Shown here one piece after another: positions 24,712 to 33,912 of a DNA stretch of 64,000 nt. The DNA is from Nocardia albiluteola. GTDB taxonomy: Bacteria; Actinomycetota; Actinomycetes; Mycobacteriales; Mycobacteriaceae. The position numbers were made by a program, and so were the translations under genes. The DNA is taken from assembly GCF_018860155.1 (NCBI RefSeq), contig NZ_JAHKNI010000004.1, positions 248,001 through 312,000 on the forward strand, given 5' to 3'. The stretch's first letter is position 1; each line of letters opens with the position of its first letter. Under the pieces are notes generated by a model. That model did not search any database. It had not been told where the DNA came from and was given only the letters and a program-made list of their open reading frames with translations.

Positions 24712-26067
24712 TTACACCGGGAGTCGCTTGCTGTAGTCGAGGGTCAGGACGCTGGCGCCCATGAGGACCGCGGCACCCACGAAGTACAGCAGCGCGCCCG
24801 TGTAGCCGCCCGTCGCGCCGACGATGAACCCGACCGCGATCGGCGTCACGAACCCCGCGATGTTGCCGCCCAGATTCATTGCGGCGCCGAGGATTCCGGC
24901 GTTGGTGCGGCCACCGAGGGTCGCCGGTACGGACCAGAACAGTCCCACCCAGCGCAGGAAGAACAGCACCACCGACAGCAGCACCACCGCGGTGATCGGT
25001 GTGCTCACAGTCGTCACGCCCACCAGGCCCGCTACGACGACGAGGCTCGCGATGCCCAGCATCGAACGCATGACGACGTTGGTGCGGTACCCCCGGGCGC
25101 GGAGCCGGTCGGCGAGCAGGCCGCCGAGGATCTCCCCGACGAAGCCCGCGCCGAAGATCACGAACGTCGACCATCCGATCGAGGCGAGCTTGAAACCCTT
25201 GGCCTCCGACAGGTACAGCGGACCCCAGGTGAGCAGGCCGTAGAAGACACCGTTGAAGCCGAGCCAGCCGAGGCACATTGCCCAGAACGAGCGGAACCTC
25301 AGGTAGGGCAGCAGGCCGCGGCGGGTCGTGCTGCCGCCGGCGCGCGCCTGCTCGTCCTCGGCCCGGTGCGACGCCTCGATGTACTCGACCTCGGCCTCGT
25401 TGACACCGCGGTGCTGGCGCGGGCTGTCGCGCACGTACCACCAGACGGCCGCGCCGAGCAGGGCGGTGGCGAGACCCGCGACGATGAACGCCATCCGCCA
25501 GCCGCCGAACGCCGCGATCAGTCCCGTCACCAGGATGCCGCCCACGCCCGCGCCGAGCGGCGCGCCGGCGTCGAGAATCGTTGCCCCCCGGCCGCGTTCG
25601 CGTGAATGCATCCAGATCGCGTTGAGCTTGCCGCCCGCGGGCATCACGCCCGCCTCGGTGACGCCGATGCCCAGCCGGGCGATGAACATGCTGGTGAATC
25701 CGCCGGTCAATCCCGAGGCCGCGGTCGCGGCGCCCCATCCGACACACGAGGCCGTGACGACCTTGCGCGGGCCGAAGCGGTCGATCAGCCAGCCGACCGG
25801 CACCTGCATCGCGGCATAGGACCAGAAGAACGCCGACAGCAGCAGGCCCACGAGCGAGTGCGAGAGCTTGAAGTCCTTCTGGATGAGGGGGAGCGCGACG
25901 GAGATCGAGCCCCGATCGACGTAGTTGATAGTCACGAGGACCAGGAGCAGCACGAACAGTTTCCACCGGACGTTCGTGCGCCCGACCGGAACGGCGCCGT
26001 CCGATGCCGGTGCGGCGTATGGTGCGCCGACGGCGCCTCGGCCCGAGGCTTCCTCTTGCAGGGACAC
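24712..26067 (-). CDS. MFS transporter (anion:cation symporter-like)
   Basis: A 451-residue, 12-TM importer. The first helix has INYVDRGSISVALPLIQKDF, typical of the anion:cation symporter family (glucarate, phthalate, pantothenate and similar acids). Motif A is GWLIDRFGPRKVV. The start at GTG 26067 was chosen for GAAGGAGG just upstream and for family fit; an in-frame ATG at 26217 would overlap the operator region. First gene of the operon, so it probably brings in the cyclic amide or its acid product. Confidence 0.88.
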   Translation of the reverse strand: MSLQEEASGRGAVGAPYAAPASDGAVPVGRTNVRWKLFVLLLVLVTINYVDRGSISVALPLIQKDFKLSHSLVGLLLSAFFWSYAAMQVPVGWLIDRFGPRKVVTASCVGWGAATAASGLTGGFTSMFIARLGIGVTEAGVMPAGGKLNAIWMHSRERGRGATILDAGAPLGAGVGGILVTGLIAAFGGWRMAFIVAGLATALLGAAVWWYVRDSPRQHRGVNEAEVEYIEASHRAEDEQARAGGSTTRRGLLPYLRFRSFWAMCLGWLGFNGVFYGLLTWGPLYLSEAKGFKLASIGWSTFVIFGAGFVGEILGGLLADRLRARGYRTNVVMRSMLGIASLVVVAGLVGVTTVSTPITAVVLLSVVLFFLRWVGLFWSVPATLGGRTNAGILGAAMNLGGNIAGFVTPIAVGFIVGATGGYTGALLYFVGAAVLMGASVLTLDYSKRLPV

Positions 26068-26145
26068 GGGTTCCTCCTTCGCGATTGTGGGATTGATCGG
26101 GCCTGCTCGCGCGGCCGTCCTACGGGAGGTAGGTGACGGATAGCT

Positions 26146-26229
26146 TGGGATCCCATATTGGGATCCCATCAGACTGTAAGTGTGTGCTAGGTCATAGTCA
26201 ATGCTTTGGGATCCCAAAGTGGGATCCCA
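26146..26229. promoter_or_regulatory. Four TGGGATCCCA palindromes: probable GntR operator array
   Basis: Perfect 10-bp palindromes TGGGATCCCA occur at 26146-26155, 26159-26168, 26207-26216 and 26220-26229. They form two pairs, each with 13-bp centre spacing; the inner copies are 48 bp apart. They lie 80-160 bp upstream of the MFS start and about 110 bp from the divergent PhoU-kinase start. The GG..CC core resembles sites of FadR-type regulators, so the operon's GntR protein is the likely binder. Confidence 0.78.
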
Positions 26230-26335
26230 AAATTCGTCGTTCAGTGGTCGCCGATCCGGCCGTCGCGGGGGTTACTCGCCGGGCCCGGTAGGTGGCCAGA
26301 CTGGCGCCGGTGCCGGCAAAAGCTGATGATTAGCT

Positions 26336-28969
26336 ATGCGGACTAGCTTCCAGGAGGATCTAGAGCAGCTTGCCGGGCGGTTGCGAGTGATGTGTCTGCG
26401 TGACTGTGTGGCTGTCGCCGCTGCCACGGATTCCTTGCTGAACGCCGATCTCGAGTTGGCCGAGCAAGCGATCGACATCTGCCACGAGATCGACCTCACG
26501 CGTGATCACTGTGAGCACGAGGCAGTGCGGCTGCTCGCTGTGCAAGCGCCCGTCGCCGGCGACTTGCGGCAGGTGGTCACGGCCATTCGGCTCGTCGGCG
26601 ACCTTGCCGGGATGGCCGACCTGTCCGAACATATCGCGGACGTCAGCCGCCGCCGTCACCCAGCGCCTGCGGTTCCGGAATCGGTGAAGCCGGTCGTGGC
26701 CCGCATGGGCGCGGCCGCCACCGCAATGGCGACCAGCGCCGCCGCGGTGCTCGAGTCCGGTGATCCGGGCGATGTCGCCGCACAACTCGCGGGTCAAGAC
26801 GACACCATGGATCGGTTGCATCACGACCTGCTGGCCGCCGTGCGGGCCGACGACTGGACCGGCGGGACTACCGCCGCGGTCGATCTGACCTCGCTCGGCC
26901 GGTATTACAAGCAATTCGCCGATTATTCCGTCCAGGTCGGGCGCGGGACGGTGATCATGGCGAGCGGTGGAGACGAGGATCAGGGCACGCAGCGGGTGAG
27001 TCCGGAATCGACGGTCGAGGTCTCTGCCGTTTCGGCGACTTGGTCGGGGGATGCCGGGCACACCACCGGCGACCTTTCCAGCGTGGTGGACAGCAGCGCC
27101 ATCGGTGTCGACGGACTGGACCGGATCGAAGTCGGTGACCGCATCGGTGATTTCGACCTGCTCACCGGCCTGGGCAGCGGCGCCTTCGCGCGGGTGTTCC
27201 TGGCTCGGCAGCGGTCGATGCAGCGGCTGGTGGCGGTGAAGATCTCCGCCGATAGCGGCACCGAACCGCAGACTCTGGCGCAGCTCGATCACGACTACAT
27301 CGTGCGGGTCTTCGATCAGCGGTTGCTCGACGATCCGGGCCCCGACGGGCCCCATACACGGCGGCTGCGGCTGCTGTACATGCAGTTCCTGCCCGGCGGC
27401 ACGCTGCTGGGCGTGCTGCGCCGGGTGCGGGCCACCCCGCCCCAGCAGCGTAGCGGGCGGCTGCTGCTGGACGCGGTCGACGCGGCGATGGAGGAGAAGG
27501 GCGAGATCCGGCCCACCGATTCGAGTGTGCGCGCGGAGATCGCGGCGCTGTCGTGGCCGGAGACGGTCGCCTGGCTGGGCCGCCGACTGGCGGAGGCGCT
27601 GGCCTACGCCGACGCGCACGGGGTGCTGCATCGCGACGTCAAACCGGCCAACGTGCTGCTCACCGCGGAGGCGGTGCCGAAACTGGCCGATTTCAACATC
27701 AGTTTCAGCCGGGATCTGGCGGGCGCGAACCCCGTCGCGTATTTCGGCGGTTCACTGTCGTACATGTCGCCGGAGCATCTGGAGGCCTGTCTTCCGGGGG
27801 GCGAACACAGCGCCGACGATCTCGACACCCGCGCGGACATCTACTCCCTGGGGGTGGTGCTGTGGGAGCTGCTTACCGGAGCCAAGCCGTTCGACGACAG
27901 CACCGCAGCCGCCGGGAACGACACCGCCGCGCTGACAGCCATGCTGCAGCGCCGCCGCATCGGGGTTGATTCGGCGGCGCTGCAGCACATCCCGCCCGAC
28001 TGTCCGGCGGCCTTGCGGCGGGTCCTGCTGACCTGTCTGGCGCCCGAACGTGACCAGCGCTGGGCCGATGGGGTGGCACTGGCTCAGCAGTTGGAGCTGT
28101 GCCTGGACGAGCGGGCCCGCGATTTGGTCGACCCGCCGCCGGACAGCTGGCGGCTGCGGCTGCGGCCGTGGCTGGTGCCGTTGGTAGTGCTGGCTATGGG
28201 CGGACCGAGCCTGCTCGCGGCGTTGGCCAACATCAATTACAACAAGTCGCTGATCGTCGACCGGCTGAGCCCGCCGGCCCAGCACACCTTCTGGCTTATC
28301 ATCGCCCCGTTCAACGCGGTGCTCTTCCCGGTGGGCATCGCGACGGTGCTGTATCTGTCGCGGAGTCTGATCACGGTCCTGCCCGGGCTGCGCCGGGGAC
28401 GTCGGTACGACCCGCGGGTGCTGGCTCGAGCTCGATCGGATGCGCTGCTGTTCGGCGACCGCGCTGTGCTGGTGGCGTTCTCGATGTGGAGCCTGGCGGC
28501 GATCATGTTTCCGATCGTGATGCACTTCGCGATCGGAGAGCTCACCGGACATGCGGTGCTGCATTTGCTGGTGGATGTGCTGGTCTTCGGCGGGATGGCG
28601 GTAGCCTATCCGTTCTTCCTGGTGACGTTCTACACGGTGCGCTGCATCTACCCGTCGTTCCTGCGGCACGGCGACATCGGCGCGGGCGACGTGGCGCACC
28701 TCCACCGACTCGATCGCCACTGCATCCTGCTTCTGGCCATGGCGGCGTCGGTGCCGCTGCTGGCGGTGGCGGGGGTGACGGTCCTGCCTCCGGACGATAT
28801 TCCGCTGGTGATTCCAACGGTACGGGTAGTGTGCTTGGGCGCGATCGCCGCGTTCATCGCCGCCTACATGCTGTTCCGGTCGATCGAGGCCGATCTGCGG
28901 GCACTGGAACGTGTGGTGGATCCTGCCGGCGCACTGCGGAAGCCGGATGCCACCGCCGGTCCACTATGA
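26336..28969 (+). CDS. PhoU domain - Ser/Thr protein kinase - multi-TM fusion
   Basis: 877 residues. Residues 1-~215 are a complete PhoU-like helical domain (FQEDLEQLAGRLRVMCLRDC, LLAVQAPVAGDLRQVVTAIR, YYKQFADYSVQVGRG). A ~55-residue linker follows, then a Hanks-type kinase (~270-600): glycine loop GLGSGAF near 280, ATP Lys302 in VAVK, HRD at 432-434, PANV, and a DFN (452-454) in place of DFG. Five to six hydrophobic helices follow from ~612. The catalytic Lys and both Asp are present. PhoU proteins regulate phosphate transport and signalling. The fusion suggests a membrane kinase that senses phosphate or a PhoU partner (inference). The frame is continuous. Confidence 0.85.
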   Translation: MRTSFQEDLEQLAGRLRVMCLRDCVAVAAATDSLLNADLELAEQAIDICHEIDLTRDHCEHEAVRLLAVQAPVAGDLRQVVTAIRLVGDLAGMADLSEHIADVSRRRHPAPAVPESVKPVVARMGAAATAMATSAAAVLESGDPGDVAAQLAGQDDTMDRLHHDLLAAVRADDWTGGTTAAVDLTSLGRYYKQFADYSVQVGRGTVIMASGGDEDQGTQRVSPESTVEVSAVSATWSGDAGHTTGDLSSVVDSSAIGVDGLDRIEVGDRIGDFDLLTGLGSGAFARVFLARQRSMQRLVAVKISADSGTEPQTLAQLDHDYIVRVFDQRLLDDPGPDGPHTRRLRLLYMQFLPGGTLLGVLRRVRATPPQQRSGRLLLDAVDAAMEEKGEIRPTDSSVRAEIAALSWPETVAWLGRRLAEALAYADAHGVLHRDVKPANVLLTAEAVPKLADFNISFSRDLAGANPVAYFGGSLSYMSPEHLEACLPGGEHSADDLDTRADIYSLGVVLWELLTGAKPFDDSTAAAGNDTAALTAMLQRRRIGVDSAALQHIPPDCPAALRRVLLTCLAPERDQRWADGVALAQQLELCLDERARDLVDPPPDSWRLRLRPWLVPLVVLAMGGPSLLAALANINYNKSLIVDRLSPPAQHTFWLIIAPFNAVLFPVGIATVLYLSRSLITVLPGLRRGRRYDPRVLARARSDALLFGDRAVLVAFSMWSLAAIMFPIVMHFAIGELTGHAVLHLLVDVLVFGGMAVAYPFFLVTFYTVRCIYPSFLRHGDIGAGDVAHLHRLDRHCILLLAMAASVPLLAVAGVTVLPPDDIPLVIPTVRVVCLGAIAAFIAAYMLFRSIEADLRALERVVDPAGALRKPDATAGPL

Positions 28970-29119
28970 GTGCACAACACATGCAACTGTTCCGGCGGTG
29001 CACGCGCTGCACCAGTATTCGCGAACGCTCCGCTGGACCTCCAGGTCCAGATCAATGACGAAGTCGCGGCCCGTCTTGCTGTGGACCTCGCCGCAGATGT
29101 AACGGAATTCGGTACATGA
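28970..29119 (+). CDS. Possible 49-aa protein between the kinase and the FHA-ABC gene
   Basis: The GTG directly after the kinase stop opens a frame of 49 residues. It has NTCNCSGG near the N-terminus and an acidic amphipathic end (INDEVAARLAVDLAADVTEFG). The composition is protein-like and the start abuts the kinase stop, but no clear ribosome site is visible. The rest of the 340-bp spacer (29120-29309) is AT-rich for this genome and probably holds the promoter of the transporter gene. Confidence 0.35.
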   Translation: MHNTCNCSGGARAAPVFANAPLDLQVQINDEVAARLAVDLAADVTEFGT

Positions 29120-29309
29120 AACAAATTGAGAAATATTCGGCTTCGATCTTGCATCAGATTTTATCGGATCAGTATTTCGGATCTCATCGGAACTTCTTCG
29201 TCCCGCCTCGGTCGTATGGCCGTTGAGCGGCCTCGCTGCGGATTCCGCGAGCCGGGACGGAATTGCGGTTTGTCGCCGCGACAGTTCGGCACGGTCGTAT
29301 ACTTCCGTT

Positions 29310-31778
29310 ATGGCGGATGAGCGGTCCTCCACGGAATTATCCGAGTCGCCGGTTCTCGTGGTGCAGACGCGAGAACACGTCTATCGGCTACGCCCCGATG
29401 GTGCATACAACATCGGCCGCGATCCGGCCTCCGACATTGTTGTCACCGATCCGCGTGTTTCGGCCTTGCATGCCGTGCTGGAGCGGGGATCCCACGGTTG
29501 GGAAATCGAGGACGCGCACAGCCTGAACGGCACCTTTTTCGACGGTCACCGTGTCGAGCGGATGGTGATCGACCACGACGAGACCTTCCAGCTCGGGCAT
29601 GCCAAATACGGTGTGCAGTTGTCCTGCTCGCTGGAAACCTCACCCGACTCCGGCCCCGCGCCCGAGCTCGATGATGAGATCGGCGGGGACACGATGGTCG
29701 TCCCGAATCCTGGCTATGACCTCGATGATGAAGCCACGGTCACCAAGTTCGAGCCGGGCCTGCCCCGCCGAGTGTCGCGGTCGTCGCCTCAGGCCGCCCA
29801 CCCCAGCGCGCTGGTACGGATCATCTCGGGCACACTCCGGATCGGACGCGCCGCCGATAACGACATCGTCGTGCCCGACCTCATGGTCTCTCGCCATCAC
29901 GCCGAACTACAGGTGATCGCCGAAGGCAAATATCGAGTTGTCGACCTCGACAGCCACAACGGCACCTACGTCAACGGCCACCGGATCGAGATCGCGAACC
30001 TGTCCGAATCCGACCTGATCGGCATGGGACACACCACCTACCGGCTCGTCGGCAACGAACTGCGCGAGTCCGTCGACACCGGTGACATCTCGGTCTGTGT
30101 CCAGAACCTGATCGTGCGGACACCGGAAGGCAAAGTGCTGCTCGACGACGTGACCTTCCCCATCGCGCAGCGCTCACTCGTCGGGGTCATCGGACCCAGC
30201 GGAGCGGGCAAGTCGACGCTGTTGGGCGCGGTCACCGGGTTGCAGCCCGCGACCGAGGGGACCGTCCGCTACGACGGACGCGACCTGTACACCGATTACG
30301 ACGAGCTGAGACACCGGATCGGGTTGGTTCCGCAGGAGGACATCCTGCACAACCAGCTCCCGACGCGACGCGCCCTGCTCTACGCGGCTGAGCTGCGCTT
30401 CCCCGGTGACACAGCCCGCGAGGAGCGCGAACAGCGAGTCGACGAAGTCCTCGACGAACTCGGCTTGTCGCGGCATGCCGACACCCGCATCGCTCGGCTC
30501 TCCGGCGGGCAACGCAAACGGGTGAGCGTCGCATTGGAACTGCTGACCAAACCGTCCCTGCTGTTCCTCGACGAACCGACCTCCGGCCTGGACCCCGGCC
30601 TCGACAAGACGGTCATGGAAATGCTGTCCGAACTCGCCCACGACGGGCGGACCGTCATCGTCGTCACCCACAGCGTGGCGAATCTCGATTCCTGTGACCG
30701 CCTCCTGGTGCTGGTGCCCGGCGGCAAGCTGGCCTATTATGGACCGCCCGCCGAGGGTTTGGAGGAGTTCGGCCAGCGCACCTGGGCCGAGGTGTTCCAG
30801 GCATTCGACCACGAGGAGGACCGCGACTGGGCCGGAGAGTTCCGGGACTCCCCGCGCTTCGAGAACTACGTCGATGTCGGGCCGATCGACGACATCGGAC
30901 CGGCGGAAGTACACACACCGGCTTCGCCGCCGCCCGCGCCGCAGTCCAAGCTCAGCCAGCTCAGCACACTGTGCCGGCGGTATCTGGCGGTAATCGCCTC
31001 GGACCGCAGTTATCTGGCGTTGCTCGGCGTACTGCCGCTGCTGCTGGGCGGTCTGATCGCCGCGGTGCCGTCGGGCGCCGGTTTCACCGGGGCGCCGGGA
31101 ACCAACACCGATGCCTCGACCAAGCTCATGATCTTGATATTCGGTGCCTGCTTCGTCGGCACCGGCAACGCGATTCGCGAGATCGTCAAGGAACAGACGA
31201 TCTATCGCAGAGAACGCGCGGCAGGACTGTCGGTCGGGGTCTATTTGATGTCGAAACTGCTGGTCTTGGGCGTGATCACCGTCCTTCAGACGGCGGTGCT
31301 GTTCTTGATCGGCACCATCGGTGAGAAGTTCCCGCCGAAAGGGATATTCACCTCGGTCCAGCTGGAGTTGATCTTGGCGATGGCGTTGCTGGGCATCGCG
31401 TCGCTGGCGTTGGGCTTGCTGGTGTCGGCCGCGGTGGACACCTCGGAAAAGACACTGCCGCTGCTGATCGTGCTGTCGATGGCGCAACTGGTGCTCACCG
31501 GCGGGCTGGTGCGGCTTCCCGGCACGCCCGTTCTGCAACAGCTGGCCTACCTGTCGCCGTCCCGTTGGGGCTACGGCGCTGCAGCGGCCAGCATCGACCT
31601 CGACACCCTCTCGCCGCACAATGGCGGGCCCGACCCGCTGTGGAAGCACACCATCGGCACGTGGCTGCTCGATATGGGAGTCGTCGCCGGCCTGGCGGCG
31701 ATCTTCCTCGCACTGGCCTGGTATCGCCTGTACCAGATGCGGCCACGGCGGCGCGGCGCCCGCCTCGCCCAGATGTGA
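29310..31778 (+). CDS. Double-FHA ABC transporter (Rv1747-like)
   Basis: 822 residues in one chain: FHA1 (IGRD at 35-38, SALHA, LNGTF), a ~70-residue acidic linker, FHA2 (IGRAADNDIVV near 177, SRHHAEL, HNGTYVNG), an ABC domain (Walker A GPSGAGKST near 294, signature LSGGQRKR near 396, Walker B LLFLDEP) and a six-helix ABC-2 permease from ~565. This is the layout of M. tuberculosis Rv1747, which is phosphorylated on inter-FHA threonines by PknF. Thr residues in GGDTMVV and EATVTKF lie at the same place. The upstream kinase is the expected partner; the exported substrate is probably an envelope component. Confidence 0.92.
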   Translation: MADERSSTELSESPVLVVQTREHVYRLRPDGAYNIGRDPASDIVVTDPRVSALHAVLERGSHGWEIEDAHSLNGTFFDGHRVERMVIDHDETFQLGHAKYGVQLSCSLETSPDSGPAPELDDEIGGDTMVVPNPGYDLDDEATVTKFEPGLPRRVSRSSPQAAHPSALVRIISGTLRIGRAADNDIVVPDLMVSRHHAELQVIAEGKYRVVDLDSHNGTYVNGHRIEIANLSESDLIGMGHTTYRLVGNELRESVDTGDISVCVQNLIVRTPEGKVLLDDVTFPIAQRSLVGVIGPSGAGKSTLLGAVTGLQPATEGTVRYDGRDLYTDYDELRHRIGLVPQEDILHNQLPTRRALLYAAELRFPGDTAREEREQRVDEVLDELGLSRHADTRIARLSGGQRKRVSVALELLTKPSLLFLDEPTSGLDPGLDKTVMEMLSELAHDGRTVIVVTHSVANLDSCDRLLVLVPGGKLAYYGPPAEGLEEFGQRTWAEVFQAFDHEEDRDWAGEFRDSPRFENYVDVGPIDDIGPAEVHTPASPPPAPQSKLSQLSTLCRRYLAVIASDRSYLALLGVLPLLLGGLIAAVPSGAGFTGAPGTNTDASTKLMILIFGACFVGTGNAIREIVKEQTIYRRERAAGLSVGVYLMSKLLVLGVITVLQTAVLFLIGTIGEKFPPKGIFTSVQLELILAMALLGIASLALGLLVSAAVDTSEKTLPLLIVLSMAQLVLTGGLVRLPGTPVLQQLAYLSPSRWGYGAAAASIDLDTLSPHNGGPDPLWKHTIGTWLLDMGVVAGLAAIFLALAWYRLYQMRPRRRGARLAQM

Positions 31779-32111
31779 GCCTGCTCGAGGACTACCGCTG
31801 GGCGGTCATCATCGGGCTGGGTCGGAGATGCCACCTTCGCCCGTCCTGAATTCCAACCGGAGACTGTGATTTCAGCGGGAACTGCTCGGTGCGTCGGTTC
31901 GAAGGTGACGATTCGAAGCTATCGGCCGGATTATCGTTTCGATGTAATACCTTGGTGTGACATGGAAACGGACTCTGGTGCGTACCCGTTGCCTTGAACC
32001 GAGCCGTGACGAGCCCGGGCGGTATCCGTTCGTCGACTCGCACGACGTCGATCTCCTCTTATCGGAGCTGAGCCCGTCAGGGCTGAACTCCGACGGCGGA
32101 CAGGAGTATGT

Positions 32112-32228
32112 CTACCTGCGCTTCTTGTCCCTGTTCTCCAAGGCTTCAACACCGGATTGAGCGGCGGCCGACTTGGCCTTCTTCTCCGCTCGTCTCTCCT
32201 TGAGCGATTTCCCCTGCTTTTTGGACAT
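32112..32228 (-). CDS. Small basic Lys/Arg-rich protein (38 aa)
   Basis: A 38-residue frame from ATG 32228 to TAG 32112, beginning MSKKQGKSLKERRAEKKAKS, with an Ala/Gln/Gly stretch and a DKKRR end. About a third of the residues are Lys or Arg. The composition and MSK..GKSLKERRA start look like a genuine small nucleic-acid-binding protein rather than chance, but the ribosome site is weak. The flanking DNA (31779-32111 and 32229-32500) shows no other convincing gene; a 67-aa plus-strand frame (31957-32160) overlaps it. Confidence 0.5.
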   Translation of the reverse strand: MSKKQGKSLKERRAEKKAKSAAAQSGVEALENRDKKRR

Positions 32229-32500
32229 CGTGCTACGCGGAGATTTGTCGGACAACTGGGCATCCTTTGATTGCAAGACCTAGGCGGTCTCGTTCCCTCG
32301 ACAGTACGCCTCCGGGGAGATTCCGGCCCGGATCAGAGCGAGGCGCGCTGCTACGCCGCCCCGATGCCGGATCCGGACTGGTCGATGGAGCCTGGTGGCC
32401 CCGGACCGCGAATCTCACCAGTGAGCTGCACGACCTGATCATCCTCGCGGTCTGCGCGACGGGCGTTTGAAGAGCTCGGCGCTGCCGCGGTCGCCGGTGT

Positions 32501-33652
32501 TCAGCGGCGGTGGTGCGGGTATTCCGGTAGGCGCTGCTGGAAGGATAGGATCGCCGGATTCTGGATCGTGCCGTTCCGGATCTCGATCGCGCGTCGGAGG
32601 GTTTCGTGATCGTCCCGGGTGGAGTGTCCGGAAAGGACCGACCGTAGGTGCGGCAGCAGCGCTTCGCTGATCTCCCAGGTCGCCGAGTTCCACAGGTAGG
32701 ACGGGCTGTGATCGACGGCGTAGTAGGTGACGCCGTCGCCAACCGGGAAGGTCGGCCGGGTGAACGTCGTGGGCCGTGCCCAGCTGAAGCCCATGCCTTC
32801 GTCGCAGGAGACGTCGACGATGAGGCTACCCGGAGTGAAAGCGGCGAGGTCGTCTTCGATGAGGAACGTCAGCGGTGCGTCGGTGTCCTGCAGCACGCAA
32901 TTGACGACGACGTCGTGCTCGGCGAGGAACCCGGCCAACGGAACCCGGCCGTGCCCGGTGTGCGCGTAGCTGCGACGCGGGTCGCCCGGGTTGTTCGCAT
33001 CGTGGTCGAGATGCACCATCGTGGCGGAATGGATCGGCGAGCCGACCGTGCTGAGGCCACGGGCGGTGAGAACTTCGACGTCGTGGATCCCGTGGGCGTT
33101 CAGCGCGGTCACCGCGCCGCGCGCCGTCGCGCCGAAGCCGATCACCACCGCTCGCAGCCGGCGGCCGTAGTCCCCGGTCGACCCGATCAACTGCAAGGCG
33201 TGCAGCACCGAGCAGTAGCCGGCCAGCTCGTTGTTCTTGTGGAAGACGTGCAGGCCGAACGAGCCGTCGCGCCGCCAGTGGTTCATCGCCTCGAAGGCGA
33301 TCACGGTCAGCCGCCGGTCGATGGCCAGTTGGGTCAGCTCGGCGTCCTGGACACAGTGTGGCCAGCCCCACAGCACCTGGCCGATCCGCAGTTCGGCGAC
33401 GTCCTCCCGCAGCGGCTTGGCCAGCAGGATGACGTCGCACTCGGCGATGAGCTGCTCGCGCGTGCGCATCCCCCCGACCGTGCCCGCCAGTCGCTCGTCG
33501 GGCACGCCGAAGGGTTCACCGTAGCCGTGTTCGAGGTAGATGGTTTCCCGGAGATCGGCGTCGATCCGGTCGAGGTGGCGCGGGTGGATCGGCAACCGCC
33601 GTTCGTTTTCTTTTCGTGAACGCGCGACTACGCCGAGACTGAGCTGGTGCAC
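32501..33652 (-). CDS. N5-(carboxyethyl)ornithine synthase-like / alanine-dehydrogenase-fold enzyme
   Basis: A 383-residue NAD(P)-dependent enzyme of the alanine dehydrogenase/PNT fold. The N-terminus LSLGVVARSRKENERRLPIHP matches carboxyethylornithine synthases, which reductively condense pyruvate with ornithine. LAKPLREDVAEL and the Rossmann motif VVIGFGATARGAVTAL are also typical. GTG 33652, with GAAGGG six bases upstream, was preferred over ATG 33703 (17 residues longer, no ribosome site) because it fits the family N-terminus. Monocistronic; role in imino acid metabolism inferred. Confidence 0.82.
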   Translation of the reverse strand: MHQLSLGVVARSRKENERRLPIHPRHLDRIDADLRETIYLEHGYGEPFGVPDERLAGTVGGMRTREQLIAECDVILLAKPLREDVAELRIGQVLWGWPHCVQDAELTQLAIDRRLTVIAFEAMNHWRRDGSFGLHVFHKNNELAGYCSVLHALQLIGSTGDYGRRLRAVVIGFGATARGAVTALNAHGIHDVEVLTARGLSTVGSPIHSATMVHLDHDANNPGDPRRSYAHTGHGRVPLAGFLAEHDVVVNCVLQDTDAPLTFLIEDDLAAFTPGSLIVDVSCDEGMGFSWARPTTFTRPTFPVGDGVTYYAVDHSPSYLWNSATWEISEALLPHLRSVLSGHSTRDDHETLRRAIEIRNGTIQNPAILSFQQRLPEYPHHRR

Positions 33653-33912
33653 CGGAGGCCCTTCGGTAGAAGCCAGTCTTAACACACCCAGCGCAATTGT
33701 CATGTACTTGGGTGGTGTCCGGTCCCGACCTCGCGCAGCACACCTTCACCACCGCCACGGACCAGAACAACACCGACAGCACGCAACTGCTCGCAGCCCC
33801 GCTGTACAGAACTGACCGAGACCGCGCCTGCGACGGACAACCCGGCCGACACCCCACGCAGCGGTGGCTGAGCACACCCGCAGGAGCCCCTGCTCGCCTG
33901 CAATTCCGCAGA

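Noticed and set aside
27689-27697. DFN instead of DFG taken as proof of a dead kinase
   Set aside because: The metal-binding Asp, the HRD Asp and the ATP Lys are kept; the Gly is not itself catalytic, so a pseudokinase call is not justified.
31957-32160. 67-aa plus-strand frame
   Set aside because: No ribosome site and no recognisable family; it partly overlaps the more convincing small minus-strand gene.
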